From: UMGS1124 sp964417835 | GTDB taxonomy: Bacteria; Bacillota_I; Bacilli_A; RF39; UBA660 | DNA: 22,237 bases | Direction of reading: 5' to 3' | Assembly (NCBI GenBank): GCA_964417835.1 | Contig: CAYQJD010000014.1 | Location: 1-22,237, forward strand | Shown: positions 11,831 to 20,924 of the stretch, in pieces | Position numbering within the stretch: position 1 is the first letter of the stretch | How the letters are laid out: every line of letters starts with the position of its first letter | Notes under the pieces: model-generated | What the model saw: the letters and a program-made list of their open reading frames with translations, nothing else | What the model was told of the DNA's origin: nothing | The model's database searches: none | Translations under genes and position numbers: made by a program

Positions 11831-14528
11831 AATTATCTGTTAAAATTTTATGACATCTTTCACAAATATCACCCTTAAGATGATCTACGTAATTCCAACA
11901 TCTATTACATTTCTCACCGTTACTTTTTTCAACAATAATATCATTTTCATTAGTAAATATAACTTTTGAAACAATAAATAATTGATGCATACAATAACCT
12001 AATTTTTCTTTTAATATTTCATATTTGTCCTTCAAATTAATCTTAACAACAGCTTCTAAACTTGATCCTATAATTTTTTCATTTCTAGCATTTTCAAGTT
12101 TTCTGTTAACTTCCTCTTTTATTTCGAAAAACATATTAAACAAATTTAAAATTTCTTCTTCATTTTCAATTGTTTCTACATTTGGCATATCAGTTAAATG
12201 TACACTCTCAATATTTTCTTCTAATAATTTAAATACTTCTTCACTAGTATATGGAAGTATTGGTGCTAATAACTTAATTAATTTTGTTATAATATTATAC
12301 AAAACTGTTTGTACACTTCTTCTATTTTTAGAATTAGATTTTTCTATATACAATATATCTTTAGTAAAATCTAAATAAAAGTTTGATAAAGTGAATGATA
12401 CAAAATTATTAGTCAATTTATATATTTCTTGAAAATTATATTTATCATATTCTTTTAAAACATTTTTCACAAATATATTTAATTGAATCATTATATATTG
12501 ATCATACAAATTCATATCTTCATATTTTATCTCATCTTTTTTGATATTAAAATCTTTAAGATTTCCTAAAATAAATTTATATGTATTTCTTATTTTTCTA
12601 TAACTTTCTTTAACTTGTTTTATTAGTTCTTCACTCATTTTTACATCTTCAGTATAATCTACTGATGCTACCCATAATCTTAAAATGTCTGCTCCATGTA
12701 ATCTAACAATGTCTTCTGGCAAGATAGTATTTCCTAAACTTTTTGACATCTTATTGCCTTTTCCATCTAAAGTAAAGCCATGAGACACTAACTGTTTATA
12801 AGGAGCTTTTCCATATACAGCAACTCCTGTAATCAATGATGAATTAAACCATCCACGATATTGATCGGATCCTTCTAAATATAAATCTGCTGGATATGAT
12901 AAACCTCTTTCTAATAAAACTCCTGTATGAGATGATCCTGAATCAAACCATACGTCCATAATATCTTCTTCTTTAGTAAAATTACCATTTGGACTAGCAG
13001 GATTAGTATAACCATCAGGTAGTAATTCTTTTGCACTCTTTTCAAACCAAATATTAGATCCATGTTCTCTGAATAATTGTGCAACATGCATCATTATGTC
13101 ATAATCTAATATTTCAGATCCATCTTCATTATAAAAAATAGGAATAGGAACACCCCAAACTCTTTGTCTAGAGATACACCAGTCACCCCTGTCACTGATC
13201 ATATTATAAAGTCTCTTTTTTCCCCAATTGGTATGAAATTCAATATTATTTTCTATTTCATTAAGAATATTTTCCTTAATAGGGTCAATACTGCAAAACC
13301 ATTGAGGTGTTGCTCTAAATATTATAGGTTTTTTTGTTCTCCAATCATGTGGATAAGAATGTTTTATAAATTTTAATTTTAATAATACTCCCAATTCATC
13401 TAATTTTTGTGTAATAGCTTTATTAGCGTCTTCAAAGAATAATCCTTTAAATTCTCCAGATTCTTCAGTTAATACTCCTTGATCATCGACGCCATTAATT
13501 AATCCCAAATTATATTGCTTTCCAATTGTAAAGTCATCCGCTCCATATCCAGGTGCAATATGTACTAATCCAGTTCCAGCATCTAATGTTACATGAAATC
13601 CTATAACTACTGGAGAAATTCTATCCATAAATACATGTTTATATTTAACTCCATCAAAAGATTTACCAGAAATAATTTTTAATTTTGTATAATCACTCCA
13701 ATCAAACTCTTGAGCAAGGGAATCAACTAAATCATTTGCCACTATATAAACTTTATCATTAACTTTTACTTTAGCATATTCAAAATTTTCACCAACAGCA
13801 ATGCCTAAATTTCCAGGTAATGTCCATGGCGTTGTAGTCCAAACAACTAAATTTTCACCTACTTTAACAAATTCATTTTCTTCTACTACTGGAAACGCAA
13901 CAAATATTGATGGATCTTTTCTGTCTTTATATTCAATTTCAGCTTCAGCTAAAGCAGATTCACTAGATGGTGACCAATAAACAGGTTTTAACCCTTTAAA
14001 AATCAAACCCTTTTTTGCCATTTTAGCAAAAACTTCTATTTGTCTTGCTTCCATTTCTTTTTGTAAAGTCAAATATGGATGATCCCAATCAGCTAAAACA
14101 TTTAAATTTTTAAAATCTCTCATTTGCTTGTTTATCTGTTCATAAGCATAATTTTCACACAATGATCTAAATTCGGCTTTACTCATACTTTTTCTATCTA
14201 TTCCTGAATTAGTAACCGCTTGTTCAATTGGTAATCCATGTGTATCCCATCCTGGAATATATGTTATATCAAAACCATTCATCATTTTATAACGATTAAT
14301 AAAATCTTTTAAAATCTTATTCATAGCATGACCAAGATGTATATTTCCATTAGCATATGGAGGCCCATCATGCAATACAAAAGGTATTCTATTTTTATTT
14401 TTTTCTTTTATTTTATTATATAAATCTAATTTTTCCCACTCTTCTCTTTGAAGTTTTTCATTTTCTGGCAAATTACCTTTCATTTGAAAACTAGTCTCCG
14501 GCATCAATAGTGTATCTTTATAATTCAT
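11829..14528 (-). CDS. ileS: Isoleucine--tRNA ligase
   Basis: 899 residues from the ATG at 14528, which has AAGGGA 9 bases upstream; an in-frame GTG at 14546 lacks a ribosome site. Class I synthetase charging tRNA-Ile. The HIGH motif is HLGH at 64-67 in GPPYANGNIHLGHA, and KMSKS is at 593-597 (GNKMSKSLGN). The CP1 editing domain, which hydrolyses Val-tRNA-Ile, has WTTTPWTLPGN (230-240) and GTGLVHIAPGYGADDF (318-333). At the C-terminus a four-cysteine zinc site is complete (Cys874, 877, 889, 892 in CNRCW...CERCH), as in the bacterial type-1 enzyme. Expression is controlled by a T-box leader. Confidence 0.97.
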   Translation of the reverse strand: MNYKDTLLMPETSFQMKGNLPENEKLQREEWEKLDLYNKIKEKNKNRIPFVLHDGPPYANGNIHLGHAMNKILKDFINRYKMMNGFDITYIPGWDTHGLPIEQAVTNSGIDRKSMSKAEFRSLCENYAYEQINKQMRDFKNLNVLADWDHPYLTLQKEMEARQIEVFAKMAKKGLIFKGLKPVYWSPSSESALAEAEIEYKDRKDPSIFVAFPVVEENEFVKVGENLVVWTTTPWTLPGNLGIAVGENFEYAKVKVNDKVYIVANDLVDSLAQEFDWSDYTKLKIISGKSFDGVKYKHVFMDRISPVVIGFHVTLDAGTGLVHIAPGYGADDFTIGKQYNLGLINGVDDQGVLTEESGEFKGLFFEDANKAITQKLDELGVLLKLKFIKHSYPHDWRTKKPIIFRATPQWFCSIDPIKENILNEIENNIEFHTNWGKKRLYNMISDRGDWCISRQRVWGVPIPIFYNEDGSEILDYDIMMHVAQLFREHGSNIWFEKSAKELLPDGYTNPASPNGNFTKEEDIMDVWFDSGSSHTGVLLERGLSYPADLYLEGSDQYRGWFNSSLITGVAVYGKAPYKQLVSHGFTLDGKGNKMSKSLGNTILPEDIVRLHGADILRLWVASVDYTEDVKMSEELIKQVKESYRKIRNTYKFILGNLKDFNIKKDEIKYEDMNLYDQYIMIQLNIFVKNVLKEYDKYNFQEIYKLTNNFVSFTLSNFYLDFTKDILYIEKSNSKNRRSVQTVLYNIITKLIKLLAPILPYTSEEVFKLLEENIESVHLTDMPNVETIENEEEILNLFNMFFEIKEEVNRKLENARNEKIIGSSLEAVVKINLKDKYEILKEKLGYCMHQLFIVSKVIFTNENDIIVEKSNGEKCNRCWNYVDHLKGDICERCHKILTDN

Positions 14529-14569
14529 TAATTTCATTCCCTTCACAAATATATTATTAAGATCTTTTC

Positions 14570-14780
14570 AAAAAAAAACATAAATCAAAGGACGAAATAT
14601 TTCCGTGGTACCACCTTAATTTATGAATTCAATCATCTCAAATCTTAACGCGATTAACGTCTTTTTCTTATCGAGAAAGCGCATCCAAAGTGATTTATTT
14701 ATAGACACTTTATTTGTTTACACCATCCACAAACTCTCTTTAAAAATATTCTATAAACCGTCTTTTTCACTTGCTTTTAT
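14570..14780 (-). promoter_or_regulatory. T-box riboswitch of ileS
   Basis: The leader has the hallmark T-box AAGGTGGTACCACGG (14603-14617), whose core pairs with the free CCA end of uncharged tRNA. A terminator follows: CATAAATTAAGG pairs with CCTTTGATTTATG and is followed by nine T (14570-14578). The most likely specifier is ATC at 14692-14694 (an isoleucine codon) in the context AAATCACTTTGGA. Stem I is visible upstream, with a GGTGTAAAC-type loop. Uncharged tRNA-Ile should favour the antiterminator and switch on ileS. The specifier assignment is from sequence context, not a computed fold. Confidence 0.93.
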
Positions 14781-14786
14781 GTCTAA

Positions 14787-14815
14787 ATTATAATTTATAT
14801 TAGTAAGTTTGTCAA
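14787..14815 (-). promoter_or_regulatory. Promoter of the ileS T-box leader
   Basis: Perfect TTGACA (14810-14815), 17-base spacer, perfect TATAAT (14787-14792). It begins about 15 bases after the ezrA stop codon. Confidence 0.85.
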
Positions 14816-14830
14816 ATTTTTATTTATATT

Positions 14831-16546
14831 TTATTTTTTATAAGCTTCTAACAACCTCTTATGAATACCAGGTTCTATTAAATTTATTGCATTTATAGAA
14901 CTTTCTAAAGAAAGTTTAAAATTGCCTTTCATAAATGCAATACTGGCTTTTTCTAATCCTATATCTATTTCTTTATTTTTAACTCTATACCTATTTCCAT
15001 AAATAATAGCATTTTCTGCCATCCATGCAGTTTTTATAGTTTCATTACTTGTATTATATAGTTTTAAAACTAAATCTCGTGCAGTATCAACTCTTATATT
15101 TAATGTCTTTATACTAATTGGTTTAGCTTCTAATTCTTTTATAGTTTCTCGAATAGCTTCCATTGCTTCTTCCAATTCAATATAATAACATTTAGGTATA
15201 ATAGGTAGTTTATAACTTGTAATTTTTGATTTTGCTGACGATAAAATTCCTTTTATTTCTTCTAATTGTTCTCGCGCTCTTAACTCATCTTCTTTTAAAC
15301 TACCTAAACTTTTTAATGTATAATCTAATTTATCTTCAGTTTTAGATAATTTTAAATTTAATAATTCCATTTGTTTGCTTAATTTAGAATATGCAATTTT
15401 TTTACTTCTATAATCTTCTATTATTGCTTCATATTCACTTTTAATTGACTTACCTTTTAAAGATATTTCATCAATTATTTTTATCTCATCATCTGTTAAA
15501 TCATAGCTATATTTTATATCATCTATTTTTTTATTTAAGCTTAATATAATATTTAATATTTTTTTACATCTAATACCAATAGTTCTCGTGTATTCTTCAA
15601 ACATTTTTCTACTAACTTTTTCTTTTTCAAAATCATTATATAAATTATCGTAATAATCTAATATAGTTTTTAATTCAAATATTGAATCAACCAAATTCAA
15701 AACATTTAATCTATCAAATATATCTGCAATCTTTTTTTCAGTTTCAGCTATATTATATTCTATTTTTAAATAATCAATATTATAGCCTTCTTTTACCATT
15801 TTTTCATATATTTCATGAATATCTTTTATTTTTTTTGGTATTAGTACTTTTCCCATCGAGATAATACTTGGGGCTTCTTCAATAACTATACTTAGATTTC
15901 CAATAGTATCATCAAGTGCTTTAACTATTTTTCCTACCTCAGTGTACTCATTATTCTCCATGCATTTTTCAAAAGCACTAAAAAGCTTATCAACATTTTC
16001 AAATTGTAATTCAATAGGACTAGAAATAATCTCAAAATGTTCTTTATTATTATTATATTTTACAAAAATTTCTCTATACTTACTTTTTAATTTTGTAACT
16101 ATTTCTCTATTCTTTTCTTCGCTTGTTGTAATTTCTCTTATTTCGTCTAATAAAAATTTACTTTTACTTTTAATAAAATATATATCTAATTCTATTCTTG
16201 CTAATTCTTTTTCTATTTCCTTATATTTTTTTGTTTTAATAAGCTCTTCAACATTAATTATTTCATCAGTAATTTTAGGAACTTCTTTATCTTTTATTGT
16301 TTTAAATGTATTTTTCCAGATTTCATATTTTTTTTCAAGTTCTTTATTATTTATTAAAGATTCCACTTTATTTAATTCACTTAAAATAGATGCACTTATT
16401 ATTAAGTTTTTATCTCTTTCTAATAATTTAAGTGCATTATCATATTTAATTTTCATATGTCTCTTTATTAAAATCATTATTACTATTAAAAATATAATTG
16501 CTATTAATAAATAAGCAATTCCAAACAAAATATAAGTGTTTTTCAT
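14831..16546 (-). CDS. ezrA: Septation ring formation regulator EzrA
   Basis: 571 residues from the preferred ATG at 16546, which follows AAGGATGGT at good spacing; an ATG at 16555 is part of that ribosome site. EzrA limits FtsZ rings to mid-cell and couples division to cell-wall synthesis. It has the family layout: one N-terminal membrane helix (about 5-26) with little outside, then a long cytoplasmic alpha-helical, spectrin-like region to the end. The conserved region near 220-260, EEAPSIISMGKVLIPKKIKD followed by IHEIYEKMVKEGYN, is diagnostic. The length matches the usual ~560-570. The following ileS promoter starts almost at its stop, and no terminator is visible. Confidence 0.92.
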   Translation of the reverse strand: MKNTYILFGIAYLLIAIIFLIVIMILIKRHMKIKYDNALKLLERDKNLIISASILSELNKVESLINNKELEKKYEIWKNTFKTIKDKEVPKITDEIINVEELIKTKKYKEIEKELARIELDIYFIKSKSKFLLDEIREITTSEEKNREIVTKLKSKYREIFVKYNNNKEHFEIISSPIELQFENVDKLFSAFEKCMENNEYTEVGKIVKALDDTIGNLSIVIEEAPSIISMGKVLIPKKIKDIHEIYEKMVKEGYNIDYLKIEYNIAETEKKIADIFDRLNVLNLVDSIFELKTILDYYDNLYNDFEKEKVSRKMFEEYTRTIGIRCKKILNIILSLNKKIDDIKYSYDLTDDEIKIIDEISLKGKSIKSEYEAIIEDYRSKKIAYSKLSKQMELLNLKLSKTEDKLDYTLKSLGSLKEDELRAREQLEEIKGILSSAKSKITSYKLPIIPKCYYIELEEAMEAIRETIKELEAKPISIKTLNIRVDTARDLVLKLYNTSNETIKTAWMAENAIIYGNRYRVKNKEIDIGLEKASIAFMKGNFKLSLESSINAINLIEPGIHKRLLEAYKK

Positions 16547-16563
16547 ATTTACCATCCTTATAT

Positions 16564-16592
16564 ATTATTTATTTTATCATAAAGAATGTAAA
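16564..16592 (-). promoter_or_regulatory. Possible promoter of ezrA
   Basis: TTTACA at 16587-16592, a 17-base spacer, AATAAT at 16564-16569, overlapping the T-run of the upstream gene's terminator. AT-rich context makes it only moderately convincing. Confidence 0.4.
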
Positions 16593-16624
16593 AAAAAAAG
16601 CTAAAATAGTTTTTATTTTGGCTC
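16589..16624 (-). terminator. Terminator at the end of the DUF368 gene
   Basis: On the minus strand the hairpin AGCCAAAATA / TATTTTAGCT (one internal mismatch) is followed by nine T. It overlaps the last codons of the DUF368 gene. Confidence 0.7.
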
Positions 16625-17503
16625 AATAACTTTCTTCATTTTTTGTAATAAAAATACTATCAAGCCCCCTATAATAAAGAATATTATATCAAGCGATTTT
16701 AAAGACATAGGATCCATTGGAACTTTAAGTGTAGTTGGCCCCATAACGATTGAATATAAAGATCCAATCATCAACCCTATTATTGTATATATTGTTTGAA
16801 CTCTATATTTTTCTAGCGCTTTTTTTAATAATTTTATTACTGAAAAAATTCCTACTAATACTCCTATACCAAATATTATTATAGCTGTCAATGAAGAAAA
16901 ATTAAAATGTAATAGATCTTTCACCCCTGTCATAATAGGAATATAAATCCCAAATATTAATAATAATGTCGATCCTGAAATACCAGGTAAAACCATTGCT
17001 GATATTGCAATAGCGCCTACAAAAAATATATATAATGCAGTACCAATATTTAAATTCGTAATATCAAAATTCCCAACTGTTGAAGAATTAAAGTATGTTA
17101 TTATCGATACTAGTGCTATACCCACAAAGGTAAATATTATATTCAAATATTTTCCTTTTAATAATTTTTTTTCTTCCGATATTATTATAGGAATAGATAA
17201 AATTATAAAACCTAAAAATAATGAACTTATTTTATATATTTCTTTTTCGAATAAACTTGTCAAAATTAATATCGATGCGATCATACCAATTATCCAACCT
17301 ATTCCAAGTTTAATTAAAAATAAAATTCCTTGTTTTCTTTCTTCCTTATTTTTAGATATAATTGCATTCAACGAATTTATAAAATTATCATAAAATCCCA
17401 ACAAAAATGCAATTGTGCCTCCAGAAACACCTGGAACACTATCTGCAAGTGCCATTACAAATCCATAAAGGCCATTTACAATATATTCTTTTAATTTTTT
17501 CAT
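16613..17503 (-). CDS. popT: DUF368 family polyprenyl-phosphate transporter (PopT-like)
   Basis: 296 residues, integral membrane protein with about 8 hydrophobic segments. The N-terminal signature ALADSVPGVSGGTIAFLLGF (18-37) and the second repeat-like motif AMVLPGISGSTLLLIFGIY (about 169-187) identify DUF368 and show its internal two-fold repeat of PGxSGGT-type re-entrant loops. DUF368 and DedA proteins were shown to return undecaprenyl phosphate to the inner face of the membrane for reuse in wall synthesis. The role here rests on family membership. The ATG follows AAGGATGAT. It has its own extended -10 (TGTTATACT, around 17525) and its own terminator. Confidence 0.88.
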   Translation of the reverse strand: MKKLKEYIVNGLYGFVMALADSVPGVSGGTIAFLLGFYDNFINSLNAIISKNKEERKQGILFLIKLGIGWIIGMIASILILTSLFEKEIYKISSLFLGFIILSIPIIISEEKKLLKGKYLNIIFTFVGIALVSIITYFNSSTVGNFDITNLNIGTALYIFFVGAIAISAMVLPGISGSTLLLIFGIYIPIMTGVKDLLHFNFSSLTAIIIFGIGVLVGIFSVIKLLKKALEKYRVQTIYTIIGLMIGSLYSIVMGPTTLKVPMDPMSLKSLDIIFFIIGGLIVFLLQKMKKVIEPK

Positions 17504-17580
17504 ATACTATCATCCTTCAACACAAGTATAACATATATTTAAAAATAATAATAAAAATTTCTTATTATCTAAAAAACTAA

Positions 17581-17610
17581 AAAAAGAATGATTTAATTTT
17601 CATTCTTTTT
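17581..17610. terminator. Bidirectional terminator closing the com operon
   Basis: Stem AAAAAGAATGA / TCATTCTTTTT (17581-17591 and 17600-17610), loop of 8, followed on the minus strand by a T-rich stretch. It lies about 50 bases after the comEC stop. Confidence 0.7.
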
Positions 17611-17659
17611 AGTAAGCTTACAAAAAATATATATAAAACATTATAATGTATATTATATT

Positions 17660-19678
17660 TTATGGAGCATTTGTAAAAATAGTTCTATTTTTTTTAGAAA
17701 TTTTTATATAAATAGTACCATCACTTTGTGTATTATAATAATTTATCTTTAAATTTTTTAATGTTTTTAATGTTTCTAAACTAGGATGTTTATAAATATT
17801 TTTTCTGCCACTTGAAATAATTGCGTAATCTGGATCAATTTTTTTTAAAAAATCATAATCGCTACTAGTTTTTGAACCATGATGTCCTAATTTTATTATA
17901 TCAATTTTTAAATTATATTTATTTAAAAGCTCTTTTTCGACACTTTTAGGAGCATCTCCCATAAATAATATTTTAGTATTAAATATATCTAAATAATTAA
18001 CTATACTATTACAATTTTCATCATCACATAAATTATGATTAAGTTTTATAAAATTTAATCTTGAATTATATTCAGATACTATTTTTTCTTTAGGAAGTTG
18101 TTTTTCATAATTATTTATATTACCATCATTAATCATTATTCTTTTTATTTTAAAATTTTTTATTAAATAATTTGCGTTCCCAATATGATCACTATCTCCA
18201 TGACTCAAAACCAATAAATCAACATCTGTTATACCTATACTATTTAAAAAAACTATTAAACTTTCCCCTACTTCATAATTACTATTATAATTTTTAGGAC
18301 CTGTATCAATTATGATGCACTCAGTTTTATATTTTATAACAGTCATATCCCCTTGTCCTACATCTAAAAAATAAACATATGCATTATAATCAACTAATGG
18401 TATAGATTTTATAAAAATTACATACATAAAAAGAAATATGTAATACTTTTTATCTTTGTTACTTAAATAAAATAAAAGAGAATAATAAATAGCTATTTCA
18501 ATTATATTAATTTTAGGTAAAGCAAGTTGAAAAAAAGTTATTTTATTTAAAAATAAAGAAAGAGTCTCTATTAAATTTATAAAAACTTTAAATATATTTA
18601 TTAATGCAGGGAAGAAAAAAGTAATTATAGAAAGAGGATAAATAATAAAAGATATTATTGGAACAAAAAACATATTTATTATAATACTTAAAAAATTTAC
18701 ACAATAATTATTATTTATAGTTATAGGCAAACTAACAAAAAAACTTACTAAAGATATTAATAAAATATTTATAAAATAACCTTTATTAAAAAATTTATTA
18801 AAATATATTAAAGAAAAACTTATAACTGAAGAATATAAAAATCCAATATTGTAAATATATTTAGGATAAATAAGTAAAATCAAACTAATAGACAAAAGCA
18901 AAATATTGCTGGTATCTATCTTTATATCTTTTAATTTAAAAATATGAAGTAAAATATAAAACACTATGCTTCTAACTATACTAGCTTGATAATTAGTAAT
19001 AATTAAATATAAAATTAGAAAAATTATTACTAAAAAAATATTTATATTGCTTTTTTTTATATTATTTAAAATAAATAATATTACGCTTGCAAGTAAACTT
19101 ATATGCATTCCAGAGATCGAAAAAATATGTATTATTCCATTAGACTTATAACTCTTATAAATATCATTATCTAAATAATTTTTATTCCCTAATATAAACA
19201 TCGATAAATACCCACTATCATCTATATTTTTTATTCTTTTTTGAATTTTATTTTTAATAATATATAAATAATTTTTTGAAGATTCTTGTTTATCTATACT
19301 AACCACATTCAGTGTATAATTTATTCCATTATTAAATAAATATTTTTTATAGTTAAATGTATTAGGAATTGTATTATTACTAGGAATTGAAAGTTCTCCT
19401 GTTAAATTTACTTTATCACCATAATTTAAAGAAGGAACAAAATTTAAATCGTTAATATAAAAATTACATCTTATTTTTTCATTAGCATTTAGCGTGAAAC
19501 TTATCTTATCTTTATCATATTTATAATCTATAATGATACCTTCAAATTTATTATCTGTAATATTATACTTTGAAGAAATATTTCTGTTTGATCTAATTAA
19601 AGCAAGTAAAATTGCCAAAAGAACAATTATTATATATTTATATTTTGATAAAATTTTTAATTTCTTCAAATAATGCAT
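17660..19678 (-). CDS. comEC: DNA internalisation channel protein ComEC/Rec2
   Basis: 672 residues. ComEC carries single-stranded DNA across the membrane during transformation. Order: N-terminal membrane helix (13-28); an OB-like outer domain (about 40-130); the Competence domain with the signature HIFSISGMHIS (184-194) and many membrane helices to about 425; then a C-terminal metallo-beta-lactamase-like domain from about 435 (FLDVGQGD). That domain keeps its metal ligands: HGDSDH (493-498), Asp575 (FMGDAP) and His599-His600 (LGHHGSKTSS), so the proposed nuclease activity should be intact. It is somewhat shorter than the usual 700-770 residues. The ATG at 19678 overlaps comEA2 by 41 bases with a weak ribosome site (AGGT), so it probably depends on coupling. 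Confidence 0.95.
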   Translation of the reverse strand: MHYLKKLKILSKYKYIIIVLLAILLALIRSNRNISSKYNITDNKFEGIIIDYKYDKDKISFTLNANEKIRCNFYINDLNFVPSLNYGDKVNLTGELSIPSNNTIPNTFNYKKYLFNNGINYTLNVVSIDKQESSKNYLYIIKNKIQKRIKNIDDSGYLSMFILGNKNYLDNDIYKSYKSNGIIHIFSISGMHISLLASVILFILNNIKKSNINIFLVIIFLILYLIITNYQASIVRSIVFYILLHIFKLKDIKIDTSNILLLSISLILLIYPKYIYNIGFLYSSVISFSLIYFNKFFNKGYFINILLISLVSFFVSLPITINNNYCVNFLSIIINMFFVPIISFIIYPLSIITFFFPALINIFKVFINLIETLSLFLNKITFFQLALPKINIIEIAIYYSLLFYLSNKDKKYYIFLFMYVIFIKSIPLVDYNAYVYFLDVGQGDMTVIKYKTECIIIDTGPKNYNSNYEVGESLIVFLNSIGITDVDLLVLSHGDSDHIGNANYLIKNFKIKRIMINDGNINNYEKQLPKEKIVSEYNSRLNFIKLNHNLCDDENCNSIVNYLDIFNTKILFMGDAPKSVEKELLNKYNLKIDIIKLGHHGSKTSSDYDFLKKIDPDYAIISSGRKNIYKHPSLETLKTLKNLKINYYNTQSDGTIYIKISKKNRTIFTNAP

Positions 19679-20222
19679 TACCTATACCATTAACATTTAA
19701 TAATTCATCTATAGAATTAAATAATCCATTTATTTCTCTATACTCTATTATAGCACTAGCTTTTTTATCTCCTAGTCCTTTTATCGTAACCAAGTCATCT
19801 TTAGTGCAAGTATTTATATTTATTTTATTATCAAATTCTTCTGTTGTCATAATATTATAATTATCTTTTTCTACTTCTTCGTCTTTTTCAATACTTTCTA
19901 TTGAGTTTTCATTTTGAGTTTCAGTTTCACAAGTAGTATATACATACTTAACTTCACAATTACATTCTTTCTCGTTTATTTCATCTTTTGAAAAAATATA
20001 AATTACCATCTCATCTTCCACAGTTTTGCTTAAATTTATATTATCAGTATATGAATTCTTTTTTAGTCCACCAGCCAAATTTATTATATCTTGTATTTTA
20101 GAATTTTCCTTAATTTCATATACACCAGGATTTTTTATATTTCCCTTAATATCACAATATCCTATTATTTTTGTTGACGAAGATAATGAAAGTATAGCAA
20201 ATAATAAAATAAATTTTTTCAT
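19638..20222 (-). CDS. comEA: ComEA-like DNA receptor, second paralogue (signal-peptide form)
   Basis: 194 residues. It starts with MKKFILLFAILSLSSSTK, a short helix better suited to a cleavable signal peptide than to a long anchor. An SLBB domain follows at once (DIKGNIKNPGVYEIKEN to MVIYIFSKDEI, 24-82), then an acidic, cysteine-containing linker (Cys88, Cys90, Cys98), and at 134-194 the double helix-hairpin-helix DNA-binding domain (ININTCTKDDLVTIKGLG and INGLFNSIDELLNVNGIG). ComEA binds incoming double-stranded DNA outside the cell and hands it to ComEC. The gene overlaps comEA1 by 4 bases (ATGA) and comEC by 41, so all three are translationally coupled. It differs enough from its neighbour to be an old duplication. 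Confidence 0.9.
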   Translation of the reverse strand: MKKFILLFAILSLSSSTKIIGYCDIKGNIKNPGVYEIKENSKIQDIINLAGGLKKNSYTDNINLSKTVEDEMVIYIFSKDEINEKECNCEVKYVYTTCETETQNENSIESIEKDEEVEKDNYNIMTTEEFDNKININTCTKDDLVTIKGLGDKKASAIIEYREINGLFNSIDELLNVNGIGNALFEEIKNFIKI

Positions 20223-20839
20223 ACTTTAATTTTATCCTTTATATTTTCAAATAACGCATCACCTATACCAGATACATTTTTTATTTCATCAATACTTTCA
20301 AAATTACCGTTTGCTTCTCTATACTCGATAATTTTTTTTGCTTTAGATTCTCCTAATCCAGATAACTTTAACAATTCTTCTTCATTAGCAGTATTTATAT
20401 TAATTAAGTTCTCATCTTTATCATTTTTTATACAGTTATTTACCTCAATGACATTAGTTTCACATATAGTATCACATGAAATACTCTTCGAATTATTTTT
20501 AATTTCACTCTTAGTATAAATATAAACAACCATTTCACTTTTTAACTTTTGACTCAAGTTTATATTACTTGTATCCGATGTTGTTTTTAACCCACCTGCT
20601 TTATTTATTGCATCTATTACTCTATCACCTTGTTTAAACTCATAAACTCCTGGCTTTTTTACAGCACCTTTGACATCTACAAAAAAAGTAGAAATCTCTT
20701 TTAGTTCTTCAGTAGTACTATCCACTAATAAATCATCATTTTCTTCAACTAAATTGTAATTGTTATAATTTCGATTATATACAAATACTGTAATAAATAT
20801 AGAAATTATAACTATTATAATTAAAGTTTTTTTGTTCAT
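20219..20839 (-). CDS. comEA: ComEA-like DNA receptor, first paralogue (membrane-anchored form)
   Basis: 206 residues from the ATG at 20839. An N-terminal anchor (MNKKTLIIIVIISIFITVFV) is followed by a short linker, the SLBB domain (FVDVKGAVKKPGVYEFKQGD to MVVYIYTKSEI, about 53-113), a cysteine-containing linker, and the C-terminal double helix-hairpin-helix (ININTANEEELLKLSGLG, NFESIDEIKNVSGIG). This is the standard ComEA layout and the first gene of the com operon. The start is uncertain: the only strong ribosome site, GAGGTGAT, lies about 15 bases from this ATG, and the in-frame GTG at 20860 is inside it. An ATA codon at 20851 would be at ideal spacing; that would be unusual. Confidence 0.9.
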   Translation of the reverse strand: MNKKTLIIIVIISIFITVFVYNRNYNNYNLVEENDDLLVDSTTEELKEISTFFVDVKGAVKKPGVYEFKQGDRVIDAINKAGGLKTTSDTSNINLSQKLKSEMVVYIYTKSEIKNNSKSISCDTICETNVIEVNNCIKNDKDENLININTANEEELLKLSGLGESKAKKIIEYREANGNFESIDEIKNVSGIGDALFENIKDKIKV

Positions 20840-20873
20840 ATATTTTTTTATAAAAATCACCTCTAATAAATAT

Positions 20874-20902
20874 ATTAAAGATTCTTTTTATTTTCCTTTA
20901 AA
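20874..20902 (-). promoter_or_regulatory. Possible promoter of the com operon
   Basis: TTTAAA at 20897-20902, 17-base spacer, TTTAAT at 20874-20879, directly after the terminator of the M16 gene. Both hexamers are imperfect. Confidence 0.4.
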
Positions 20903-20924
20903 AAAACTACTAAAATTAGCAGTT
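20899..20924 (-). terminator. Terminator of the M16 gene
   Basis: Stem AACTGCTA / TAGTAGTT (one G-U pair) with a 4-base loop, followed on the minus strand by T. It overlaps the stop codon and separates the M16 gene from the com operon. Confidence 0.7.

Noticed and set aside
15942..16514. Long plus-strand open frame (about 190 codons) opposite ezrA
   Set aside because: It is fully antisense to a well-supported coiled-coil gene. The hydrophobic, Ser/Leu-rich product is what antisense reading of Lys/Glu-rich AT-rich codons gives, and there is no ribosome site or domain.
20150..20222. Lipoprotein signal on the second ComEA (cysteine at residue 23)
   Set aside because: The residues before the cysteine (IIGY) do not fit a lipobox, which needs a small residue just before the Cys.
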